From: Corella eumyota
Lineage: Eukaryota > Chordata > Ascidiacea > Phlebobranchia > Corellidae
DNA: 64,000 nt
NCBI GenBank assembly: GCA_963082875.1
Contig: OY720101.1
Span: 2,356,001 to 2,420,000, forward strand
Direction of reading: 5' to 3'
In this document: piece after piece, positions 54,155-64,000 of the stretch
Position numbering within the stretch: the stretch's first letter is position 1
Layout: each line of letters starts with the position of its first letter
The notes under the pieces: generated by a model
The model's database searches: none
What the model was told of the DNA's origin: nothing
The model's input: only the letters and a program-made list of their open reading frames with translations
Position numbers and translations under genes: made by a program

Positions 54155-56520
54155 ATGGCTGACCTTAAATTAATGTTTCTTCAATTAAAAAGCAAATTGC
54201 CAAGATGGGTTTGCCACCGTCCTTTTATCATTTCTTCAATTGTGTTTTTGTTTATGCTTATACTTGTCTGTTTTCATAAAAGAGCCCCTTTAAAAATTAG
54301 AACCAAACAGAAAGTTGTACCAGTAGAAGTGATTAAAGAGTTGACCGCAGGCAAGGTAATAACTTTTTTTAAGTCTCATGTAATATTTAAATTAATGTTA
54401 AATCAGACTTTACTAGAAAAATTATGTGGTTTTATCTGGCTTTAAGGTGTTTATAAATCGTTACTATACAAGTGTATTATAAAAATGGTAAATATAGGGC
54501 TAATAAAAATAAATGAGTTGAGATTATTCACCAATTTTGTTTTTAGGACGACAGCTACATTATTTACAACCGCGTCCCAAAATGTGCAAGCATGTCGTTG
54601 ACCACTTTGTGTTATCGGCTTGGTGGTGCAAACGGATTTAAAGTAGCGAGTCCGTACGAAGACGGAGAAATTCCAAGTAAAACAAAGGAAGAACAACAAA
54701 CTTTTGTTGATTTCTTGCACGGCCAGAAGCCGGGTTATGTTTATATAAGACATCAGTACTTTATCGACTTTACAAAGTAAGATAATTTATTAAAATTTAT
54801 ATTGTAATATCATTTACAAAATTAACCGGCAGCTTGGTGCAGTGATAAGAACACTTGCTACACCACCATGAGGTCGTGGGTTTAATCCCCACTGCTCTCA
54901 TGCTGTAGCGCCCTTGAGTAAGGCGTTATAAACGGTACGAACTCCTGCTTAGCCAGCACTTAATCAACAGTATAATTATTGGTCAATTATAGTCTATAAT
55001 ATCCTAAACTGCCACAGGCAACTCGAGACTGGGTCGGAGTAACAGTTGTTACTCTATGTTTAAGTCGCGCATTCGACTTTCCCACATCGAGAATAAAGAT
55101 ATATACAAAAAAATGACGTTATTTTTAAGCTATTATTAAGCTTTAAAAATAACTTGCAAGTTAATGGGGAAACAAAAAAGGTAAATATTCAGCAAATGTA
55201 ATATTTATTATGTTTTTGTATAGATTTGGTCGACAACAACCTATCTACATCAATATGATCAGAGATCCAGTAGCCAGATTCGAATCTTTTTATTACTTTT
55301 CTCGTTTTGGAAACGAGAGAGGCGGAGGTGGAGCTAGTTCACGCATGAGCGAGCTCAGACGACAGGAGGTATTTAAAAAAAATAATTTTTAGACTTGTTT
55401 AAACTTTTAACTATTGTGATCAATAAATTATTGTATTTTTATTGATAGACAATAGATCAGTGCATTCAGCGTCAAAGACAAGAATGTACAAAACCTTACT
55501 GGCAAGTTGTTCCTTACTTTTGCGGTCAAGAACCAGGTTGTATGTAAGTGAAAAAACTTTAAAATGGAAAATTTATTCCTGATATGTGAATATCGAATAT
55601 ATAAGTAACTTCTTCTTACCTAACGTATAAATGTTGTAACCTCAGCAAAATTTATTATTATTTGCGTGCGTCTTATTTAAAGAAGCTTAGATAACGTCCA
55701 GCTCTTTACTTGAAGATAAAATCAGCCTTTTGTTGTATTTAATTGAAAGTTATTAAAGATTAAGTTAGATGTTCTTGTATACATATTCAATATAGCATTT
55801 ATTTGGGACAAAATTGCTTTAGGTCTCGTTCAAAGTGGGCAGTAGAGCGGGCAAAACAGAACATAGAACGACATTACACATTTGTTGGAACTATAGAAGA
55901 ACTAGATGATAGTTTAAACATTCTTGAAATTATGATTCCTAAGTATTTTAAAGAAGCAAGAAAAACGTACCACAACCCGGTAAGATACTTTTTGTGTTCA
56001 AAAAAGTCATTTTTTTGTGCTTTTACGTTTTACATTGCAAGCTTTTTTACGATGGCCAAAACAAGGTAACTTTTGTAACCCCAACCCAGTTTCGAACTTG
56101 TTTGGCAGTTTAGAATATTATTGATTTTAGTTGCCTGATAATAAATAATTGCCTGAATTGGCTTAGCGAAAGTTTGTTTATTTAACATTGCCTTACTCAA
56201 GGGCGTTACACCATGAGAGCAGTGGGAATCGAACCAAGGACTTAATGTAGTGAAGCCAAGTGTTCTTACTACTACACAATACTGTCGTTTACAAATTTGT
56301 TTGTCATTAACTATGTTTACACTTTGATTTACTTTAATAAAATGTAAATAATTTTCAGGAAAACGAACGAATGAAACACGAAACTCATACAAGAAACAAA
56401 CAAATCACCTCAGAATCTGCGAAGAATTTCTTAAAAACACAAACTAGCTTGCAGCTTGAATACGAACTTTATTATTTTGTTCAAGAAAGACTTCATAAGT
56501 TACGAAATACACTACTTTAA
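54155..56520 (+). CDS. Uronyl / heparan-type 2-O-sulfotransferase (329 aa)
   Basis: Golgi type II enzyme that transfers sulfate from PAPS to the 2-O position of uronic acids in glycosaminoglycans. Six exons: 54155-54355, 54547-54776, 55224-55368, 55449-55543, 55823-55979, 56359-56520. Membrane anchor IISSIVFLFMLILVCF near the N-terminus. The 5'-PAPS loop is in YNRVPKCASMS, a probable catalytic His in YIRHQYFIDFTKFG, and the 3'-phosphate loop in YINMIRDPVARF. Later blocks PYFCGQ, SRSKWAVERAKQN and VGTIEELDD are shared by HS2ST1, UST and Pipe. YIRHxxFxxFTxFG and the C-terminal LEYELYYFVQERLHKLR are nearer to UST; NRVPK is nearer to HS2ST1. UST-like is favoured but not proven. AATAAA overlaps the stop (56519-56524). 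Confidence 0.87.
54827..55113 (+). repeat. tRNA-derived SINE, full length
   Basis: In the sulfotransferase gene intron 2, same strand as the gene. The head carries a G-to-A change in box A (TGCAGTGATAAG); the rest matches the family, with a TATATACAAAAAAA end. Confidence 0.9.
56040..56287 (-). repeat. Diverged tRNA-SINE copy
   Basis: In the last intron of the sulfotransferase gene, minus orientation. Body (AACCCAGTTTCGAAC, ATATTATTGATT) and degenerate head (GTGTTCTTACTACTACAC) are recognisable. The TATATAC tail is not evident. Confidence 0.7.
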
Positions 56521-56524
56521 ATAA

Positions 56525-57539
56525 AAAAAATGGGTTGCATTTTTTGCAAGCTTTTTATGTCATGTATTTTGCCTTCGTTTTTTTTACATTTTTGTTTTTA
56601 AGTAAATATTAAAGCGATATTCTATGCACACACTTATCTAAATATTAAAATTACTTGTTTTGAATATATAAATTTAAAGAGTTATATAGAAAAATAGTTA
56701 AATTTAGCTTAATTATACAAAAATATATAAAGAGGATAAAATAATTTAACCAAAAAAAAAAATATTGTAAACGCGATCCGCATGACCGGTGATACATTTT
56801 TGTCGTCAAATATTAAAATACCGCGAAAAAATAATTTTTGACAAAATTTAGGCTAATTAAGTAATTTTAAGTTACTTCACAATATCACAAAGTGAATTTA
56901 TTATTATAGGGTCTTGTTTGTAAAGTACAACAAAAACTAAAATCTAAAATAGAAGAAAAAAGCGATTTAACTTGCGATAAAGTTAAAACTTGAGCGTCTA
57001 GAAATCGTTTTTTTTGTTTGCAAATGTTAATGTTACATACTTTACAGAAGATAATTTGAAATATCTTTAGGTAAGATATAGGGCCCAGACCTTAACAATG
57101 TATAACTTTTTATTTTGTTATAGGCCTATAATAATTTTAACACCGTTACTTATAATCTGATAACTGGCAACTGGATAATGCAGTAGTTTACTTTAAATTA
57201 TTATTTACGTCCAGTTTACACGTGGCAGCGTTATCTACTTGGGGTTTTCCCACCAAGACAAATATTCAATTAGTTGCAGTTTACACGTGTAAGCTTAGGA
57301 GCACACTTATATTTTTATTTATAATTGGCAATTTAGAACTGGTTTTCTTTGATATATGTATCATCAAACCATACACTTATTTGTTAATTTTATGCATCTG
57401 TTTTTTATAAAAAAAAACAAGTCGTTATAGTAATCTGGTAATGTTATCTTTGTTCTCAACTTGCAAAATTTATTTTTATTTAAATTAAGGTTTATTTTAT
57501 TTTTTAATGTTGATATTAACAAGTTGTTAACAATTTAAA
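56525..57539. other. Intergenic region upstream of NUP133
   Basis: About 1 kb of AT-rich sequence that should carry the NUP133 promoter. I see no exon, repeat family or RNA gene. Confidence 0.4.
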
Positions 57540-60500
57540 ATGTTTACTCCAAATCGAAGTAGAAGCAGTGTGTCTGGAATAAACCCTCGGAGATCAGTTA
57601 CAAGTCTTACTCCTCGAACATCAGCTTACAAGTCATCACAAAGAACATCGTTGCTACGACGATCACTTGCTCCTACTGCACTAAGGTGAAAAATTTAAAA
57701 AAAACAAACTTTTTTGTAATTTTTAAATTATTAGGTTAGGATGACCAGAATACTTTTATTATTTATTTTAAGTTTTGTTTAAAGTGTTGTATAAACTTAT
57801 TTTCTATATATATATATATAATGTAGGTTTTTTTCGATTTTTACCAATTTTTATATCATATTGCTTATTATTTAATATATAATCATGCATTAAAAATTGT
57901 TTATTTATAGAAGTCCTGCAGTTTCCAACACAAGTAGTATATTGGGTGCTTCCCCCAATACAAGCCAGTATTTTGGTTCAAATTTGCACACAATACAATC
58001 TTATGATTCTTCTCTTCCAGTCTCAATCACTGAGTGTATCACACTAGCAGAAGGTTTAAATATTCTGTTAACTATAAATAATGATCTTGTTAAAAAATAA
58101 TAGTTTTTGTGACAGTTAACTAAATATTTGAATTAGTTTTTTTTTTAATTTCAAATTATTATATACTAGTCGATAGCTTGGGTTTTTATTTGTTGTAATA
58201 TAGTTGCAACTCTTAACTAATATTTGACCGCGATAATTTACTCGCGCACCACAAATGGCAGTGTTTTTTATTTTAAAGGGGTGTAAATTGTACATATAAA
58301 TATAAGTCACTAAGCTTTATTATATATGAATATACATTTTTTTTACCTAATACCTAAAGACATAAAACATTGAATAATATTTTATTATATATATTGTTTT
58401 ATATACAAATTTTAATTTTAAGGAAATTGTTCTTTTAGATGCCCAAAGTTTATCAGTTCAAATAAGTTCAAGTGGTTGGTCATGGTTGATTGATGGAGGA
58501 AGTTTGTTTGTTTGGTCACTGAAGCTTACAGGAATATTAAGGGTAAGTAGTGTGGGGTATAATTAGGTTTTTACAAATATATATATACTTTGATTTATTT
58601 TTGGTATATATATGAAAGCCAACTAGACAGCATAATATTTAAGTATATTGTATTGCCTAGGTTTTTGTTGTCTTTGTCATTTATGCTAAACAAATATTGA
58701 ATATCCTTAAACTGGTAAAATGACTCAATAAATATTTTTGATTTGGTAAAATTTTCTAAACATATTGTTTTTTTAGATATATCAGATTCCCTTTTTTACT
58801 TGCATAGAATTTTCAACATTTATAAACTTTTTTTTCCACATGGTTTAGATTTTTTTACAACAATTCAAAATATTTTTTTACAGAGTTCAATTTGTAGAGA
58901 AGTAAAAATCCCGACTTTCAACAATGACTCATCATTTAATTCCAACCTTATATCGGTTGTCAGTGGTGAAAACGTTACCGTAATTGCTGTGTCCACAATA
59001 GGAAAGGTGTTAATATGGGGTAACGTTTTGACATCAACTTCCAGCTGTGAGGGGAGTGTGGATATTAATATTCAGAATGAAACATGCTATAAAGTGGTTC
59101 CACAAGGGGTAAGAAGATAGTTAAAACTAGCATATTTATTATGTAAACTTTGTTTAACTTAGTTGACCTTATTTTTACTGTTATTTTATTAAATTTTTTT
59201 TATTTAATTCAAATTTATTATGCAAACTTTGTTCATTTAAATGTATTGTAACAAACTTGGCCTCAATATTACTGCTATTTCATTAAAGCGTTTTTTTTTC
59301 AAAAATATATTCTAGTCTTAAAAATATTAATTTTTTCAGGTTGATAATGGATTTATTGTTGTTACAACTGCTGGAACTTTATTCCATGTTTCTTTAAATA
59401 GGGTTTGTAAATTCAATTAAATTTACACCTAACTATCTTACAAAAAAACAATTAATAGTTTTAACAAATTTGCCAAATGGTAGCATTGATCTTATATATT
59501 TATTATATATACAGGGTACAGTGGTATCCACCCATTTACATACCTCCAAGGGAATGTTGGCCAGAATTGGAAGAAGAGTTTCTTCTTTTATTTTTACCCC
59601 TCAGCAAAATCCAACTGTAAGAATTTTCAAAATTATCAATAAAGAAATAATATGTAAATAGTAAGGTTAAATACTTGTTTAATTTATGTTTTTAATTTAA
59701 TTTTAAACAGCCAACTTAAAACAAATTCTAAGTTAAAAAATTACTAATTTTTTTAAAATTCGTGTTATTATTTTAGGTTGTGCAAGTTTTAAGTAACAAA
59801 AATGACCTTGAAATAATTATTCTAACGACCTCAACTCTACAACAATGGAGATCAAAGGCCACAACCTCTAATTTGCTGTCTTTAGAACTTAAGAATGAGG
59901 TTGACTTTCAGGCTGGACTTCTCGACAAACTTAGTCAAGAAATTTGGGTAAGATAAAAAAAATTAAGAGAAAAAAAATAAAAAAAAAAAAAAAAAATTTA
60001 GAGTCTAAAAAAATAAAATTTTTATTTTGTTTAAAATTTTTGACAGAAATGTTCAAAATCAAATCTTCAAATGTGGCCACTAGATGTCCAATTTGCAACT
60101 CGGAGGCGCCATCTAGCTGTTTTAGTGGCCGTAACAGACCTTAGTGAGCGAGCACCTTCTATATTACACTACGCTGTTGTTTTGTTGTCTAGTTTGGAAA
60201 ACTTGAATCCATCTGAGGTTTTTGTGATGGAACATACAGGCTTGTATGATGTAAGAATAAATCTTTATTTCTTTTTATTTAGGCTAAAGTCATTATTTAA
60301 TTACTGGTATTTTTTTTATTAAGAATATAAATTTGTTTTTATGTATATAAATCTTGTATAAATTGTTTTAAATTTATGCTTCTGTTTTTTTTAGAAAAAT
60401 AATGAAGGTGATGAATTAACTTTGAAACTCGTTGTTGAAAATTCAACCAATCCGTCTCTGCAACATTTCTGCATTTATTCAAAAAAATTACTACTTCTTA

Positions 60501-60916
60501 AATCAGTGTTTCCAACTAAAAATAACGCTAAAGAAGATTCTGTACCTTTTAATAGCCAAGGTAGAAAAATATGGCAATTTTTTAAATTGAATATTCATAA
60601 ACTAGATTTTTTCCAATTAAAACTAAGTTTAAATATTATTATTTTTTACTACTTTACTTTTACAGTTTTTAGTTTTATTTAGCTCTACCAAGATATACTT
60701 TACATCCTTTAACTTAAAAATTTTTTTTTTAATAATTTTGTGTTTTTATATCAATACTTTTATCTTATAGGTGATAGTTTACTAACGTGTGGAGAAGTAG
60801 ATGGAAATTATGTATTTCTAAGTACAGTGAATGGACTTCTAACTTGTACAACTAACCATCAATCTAACCTTCCCCCTTCTTTTGAATCCTCCATACTCAG
60901 CAATGTAACTCCACCG
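57540..60916 (+). CDS. NUP133: Nucleoporin Nup133, N-terminal propeller half (490 aa seen)
   Basis: Scaffold protein of the Y-shaped Nup107-160 complex of the nuclear pore. Ten exons: 57540-57685, 57911-58053, 58439-58542, 58884-59108, 59340-59402, 59515-59616, 59777-59947, 60047-60250, 60395-60560, 60771-60916. The first 80 residues are Ser/Arg-rich and disordered (RSRSSVSGINPRRS). The next part is a beta-propeller with family blocks: SLPVSITECITLAE, SGWSWLIDGGSLFVWSL, KGMLARIGRRVSSFIF, GDSLLTCGEVDG. Human NUP133 is 1156 residues; the helical C-terminal 650 residues are not found downstream on this strand to the window's end. The last exon ends at a good GTAAGT donor in phase 0, so either a very long intron leads out of the window or the gene is split. 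Confidence 0.9.
58165..58262 (+). repeat. Unclassified dispersed repeat, copy 2
   Basis: In NUP133 intron 2. Starts with the same ACTAGTCGA as the copy at 46845 and shares TTTGTTGTAATATAG(T), CAACTCT and CGCGCACC blocks. Confidence 0.6.
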
Positions 60917-61728
60917 GTAAGTGTTTTTTAGTTTATTTAGGTTTTAGATTAAAATTAATTCTTTTTGAAATAATTCTTTTTGTATTATCTTTCGTTAATT
61001 AAAAAGGAATCATATTTTTATATGTTAGTCATTTGGTTTGCTAAACTAAATTTAAATGGACAACTTTGTTTATGTTTTTATTTTTTTGTTTTGTTAAAAT
61101 CTCCTTCAATTAGAAATAAATCAAATTTTTTAAAAATGTATTTGTTAACTAAATTAAATTTGAATAGACAATGACATTTGCTTTTTAAATTTGTTTTTTG
61201 TTTTTTTATCTTAAATTGATTTTGGGTGATATGGTTTAGTTACTATATTATTTTGTTTTTTAAATTATTAGTGGTATGGTTAGTTAATCAGTCTTTTTTT
61301 GAAATGTTACGCATAATTGCCCTTTATTGTAAGTTTGAAGTAGATGGATGTCAAGGGTAGAGATTAAGGGATAAAGTTTGTTTTCTCTCCGACTATTATC
61401 TTCTCCCTAACAAATCTACAGCAGAGTTTTTTTTTTGCTTTTGTATTTTGCCAATCAACCAACAAAAAAAACTAGTGCTCAATTTTTTATTGCAAAACTT
61501 TGTTTAGCAGATTCCTTTCTAGCACTTTTTATAATTTATTTACAACTTATAAAAATTTTGTTCAAATTTGTACATCAATATCAAAAAACACCTATTTAAC
61601 ACAAGTACCTTAATCTTTAAGGGTTCTGAGTTAAATTTCATAAATATATGAATTCTTTAACACTTTTTATATATTAATTTTGATAAAAACACATAGAAAA
61701 TCTTTTCGAAATATCAGTTTTTTTCCTC
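60917..61728. other. Gap after the last visible NUP133 exon
   Basis: T-rich non-coding sequence. It begins with the NUP133 donor and ends at the stop of the antisense death-domain gene. No NUP133 exon with recognisable homology was found. Confidence 0.4.
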
Positions 61729-62817
61729 CTAAGTTTGTGTAATTGCATCAGCTACTTCTACAAACCTATAAGCTGAATTGCAATCATATAAATTCCTATT
61801 AAATATCACATTAGGTTGTGTATAATACTGAGAGTTTAAAACCTTAAATTTTGCATCAATTTCATCGGATATATCTTCTGATTTTCTTTTTTTTGGCACT
61901 TCTTGAAAATGGATAGTGCCACAGGTGTAAGGTTGGCTTATTTTGGTTGAATTTTGGTTGCTGTTTTGTAAAACTTTTATTGTTTGTTGACTACAACCTG
62001 CTTCTGTTAAAATGTCCCAAAGTTTACCTACAGTCACATTTTTTGTTTGTTTTTTTTGCCATGATTGCAGAATTTTTGCTGTTGTTTCTTTGGACAATTT
62101 TTCTATTTGGTAAATTATATTATTTAAAGGTTTTTATTTAAAATTTTTATAACGTTTCCTTTAGACTTTTTTGTGCTTAATATGTTATAGAATCTACTTT
62201 TAAACTAGAATATAAAAAGTAAAAGTAAATTTAGCCAGTTTTAAATAGAATAAATATAAATTTGATTAATAATATTTAAAATATACCTTTATTATCTTGA
62301 GCAGTTAAGTTTAGAATTTTCTTCAATTCACTAGGAGAATTTTGTAGACTACATGATAAGGCCTGTAAAAAAATAATAAGGTATATTTAAAGCAATTGTT
62401 GTAACATAAAACATACAACATAAATTTTTGTGGTATGGGGAAGTTTTTTTTGGTATTTTTAAGATGCCTTTCCACGATTTTATGTTTTAAACTTGTTTTT
62501 TGATTTAATCTCCGCTGCTTGCTTGTTTGACATTTAGTCTAGCACCTGTTTTGTCTTACTTAACCTTTTTTTAATATTATTATGATGTATTAACCCTTGA
62601 AATATTTTTCAAGGATTAATTTAAAAATAGGATTAACATTTCAAGATTTTAGCAAACGTCATAACAAAATATAAAATAATTAACTTTATAGTTTAAATTA
62701 TTACAGAAAGTTTTTATTTGTTTTTGAATGATTTTACTAAACCTGAATATGTGATGTGTTCAAGATTTGATTTCTCCAATTAAATTCTTCTTTTTGTTTT
62801 ATTACCTGATTGCCCAT
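61729..62817 (-). CDS. Small death-domain protein (174 aa)
   Basis: Three exons: 62817-62743, 62362-62287, 62102-61729, joined in frame. The middle part resembles a death domain: short hydrophobic helices, then KILQSWQKKQTKNVTVGKLWDILTEAG, of which the W-x(4-8)-T/A-V-xx-L-xx-L pattern is typical of helices 3-5 (as in FADD and other adaptor death domains; shown here in pieces of the run, KILQSWQKK and NVTVGKLWDIL). The C-terminal 90 residues have a KKRKSED patch and no known domain. It has no kinase, TIR or caspase part, so it could be an adaptor or decoy. The gene lies antisense just after the last NUP133 exon found. A minus-strand AATAAA follows at 61540-61535. Confidence 0.65.
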
Positions 62818-64000
62818 TTTATTTAAAATTAAAGCATTTTTAAAAAAATCATTAAACTTCTGTAATGTCAGTTATTTAATTTACAAAATAATAATTTTAA
62901 ATTCCTATATATATCCCTTAAAATTTGTAACGCTGAATTTTTTTTCTAGCTTAAACTATTTTGCACTTTTTTACATATATCACTAAGTCTAATAAACTTT
63001 TTTTATTCTAAACTTTTATCTTAAATTGAAGAAAAGTAGAGGGATTATCCTTCTCCGATTTCCCTTTCTCTTCAACATTTTTTAAACTAAAATGAATGCA
63101 CAATTTATAAGTGAAGCGTAACAAGATAATATCTTCTAAACTCCTTGAAAATTTCTTTTGGAAACTTATTTTTATTTAAATTTAACCATGTTTTATACAA
63201 TACAGCACAGGGTAAATTTGATATTTTAATTTGCAGATTTAAAATTTAAATCTATTATAATTGCAAATTTACAATAAAGTAAAATAAAAATTACAATATA
63301 TTTTTAACTTTTAAAATTAAGTTATTAACTGTTATACCCCTCAACTGTAAATTTTCTTTTTTTTGTACAATTGCAAACTATTTAAAACTTGTCAACTAAC
63401 TAGACAAGTATCTTCTGTTAACTTTTCATAAGATGTAACTAAAGTAGTTTATTTATAACCTTACTGACGTATGCTTTGACCTTTTTCAACTTTTTTGTAA
63501 ATTTTTGAACTTCTAACATTTTTATCAATCGAGACCATTCATCACATAACTGAGCTCTTTTTATTATTTTTGGCAAAAGCGTTTTAAAATTTACGAAGCT
63601 AACTGCGCTGGTCTTTTAAATGTTATATAATTGCTGGTAAATTATATATCTAAATGTCAGTTATACCTAAGTTAGTAGAAATTCCATAAGAATATAGCTA
63701 TATCACATAGAAAATTACCAATATTCACAGTTAATACTAATATTCACAAATATTTAAATCTTTTATAAAAAATTTACCATTTAAAACTTATAAATATACA
63801 CTTAATAACAAAAAAATTGTATGCAAATTTGTTAGTTAACTCATAATTAAATGCAATACTTATTCAAGTACTTAACATACACCACTTAGTCAAAATGATA
63901 ACTTACAATATGCAGACACTTTATTATATACTCACAGACTACTTTAAATTATATCTGTTTGAAATTCCAGCTGTCAGTTTTATAGATGTTGTTATTTACG
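62818..64000. other. AT-rich end of window, no gene seen
   Basis: Should contain the promoter of the death-domain gene. No exon of NUP133 or another gene, and no SINE copy, could be recognised on either strand. Confidence 0.4.

Noticed and set aside
8063-56287. tRNA genes at the box A/box B sites
   Set aside because: Each lies in a SINE or relic with long non-tRNA bodies, and no full cloverleaf with paired acceptor stem could be formed.
57222-57410. 62-codon hydrophobic ORF upstream of NUP133
   Set aside because: Hydrophobic content follows from T-rich sequence; no start context, homology or gene structure supports it.
1-64000. Retroviral, LTR, Polinton or other virus-like remains
   Set aside because: No polymerase, integrase, capsid or envelope-like reading and no long terminal repeats were recognised by eye on either strand.

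Overview
This 64 kb window looks like nuclear DNA of a tunicate, most likely a Ciona species. It is AT-rich. Genes are compact, with many small GT-AG introns. The proteins are clear chordate orthologues. A tRNA-derived SINE family is scattered through the introns. No viral, retroviral, Polinton, CRISPR or bacterial-type element was recognised. All multi-exon models were assembled by hand, and each was checked by requiring the total exon length to stay in frame.

Layout: (1) 1-5.8 kb, + strand: the 3' part of a large secreted protein with about 50 Thr/Lys-rich 10-residue repeats, four EGF modules, a lectican-like C-type lectin domain and four sushi domains. (2) 6.3-16.5 kb, - strand: a 23-exon HOIP/RNF31 gene, the catalytic subunit of LUBAC. 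(3) 18.4-28.7 kb, + strand: two tandem alkaline phosphatases with identical exon plans. (4) 29.3-31.6 kb, - strand: SLC35B4 nucleotide-sugar transporter, head-to-head with (5) 32.0-36.9 kb, + strand: POLR1E and POLR1F, two RNA polymerase I subunits in a row, possibly an operon. (6) 37.8-41.6 kb, - strand: ACTMAP actin-maturation protease, CACUL1, and an unrecognised small gene. (7) 42.2-48.8 kb, + strand: a NAP-family histone-chaperone gene with a very long extra C-terminal tail. (8) 49.3-49.8 kb, + strand: a small single-pass membrane protein. (9) 50.3-53.3 kb, - strand: a glucoside xylosyltransferase (GXYLT), head-to-head with (10) 54.2-56.5 kb, + strand: a uronyl 2-O-sulfotransferase-like gene. 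(11) 57.5-60.9 kb, + strand: the beta-propeller half of NUP133. (12) 61.7-62.8 kb, - strand: a small death-domain protein.

Several genes share functional themes. POLR1E and POLR1F serve one machine. GXYLT, the sulfotransferase and SLC35B4 all work in Golgi/ER glycan modification. HOIP and the death-domain gene suggest innate immune or cell-death signalling. There is no evidence that the whole window is one functional cluster.

The items most worth a second look are the apparent POLR1E-POLR1F operon, HOIP without NZF fingers, the NAP-domain protein with an extra tail of more than 500 residues, the lectican-G3-like domain order in a tunicate mucin-like protein, transmembrane rather than GPI-type alkaline phosphatase C-termini, and the death-domain gene lying antisense where the rest of NUP133 should be.
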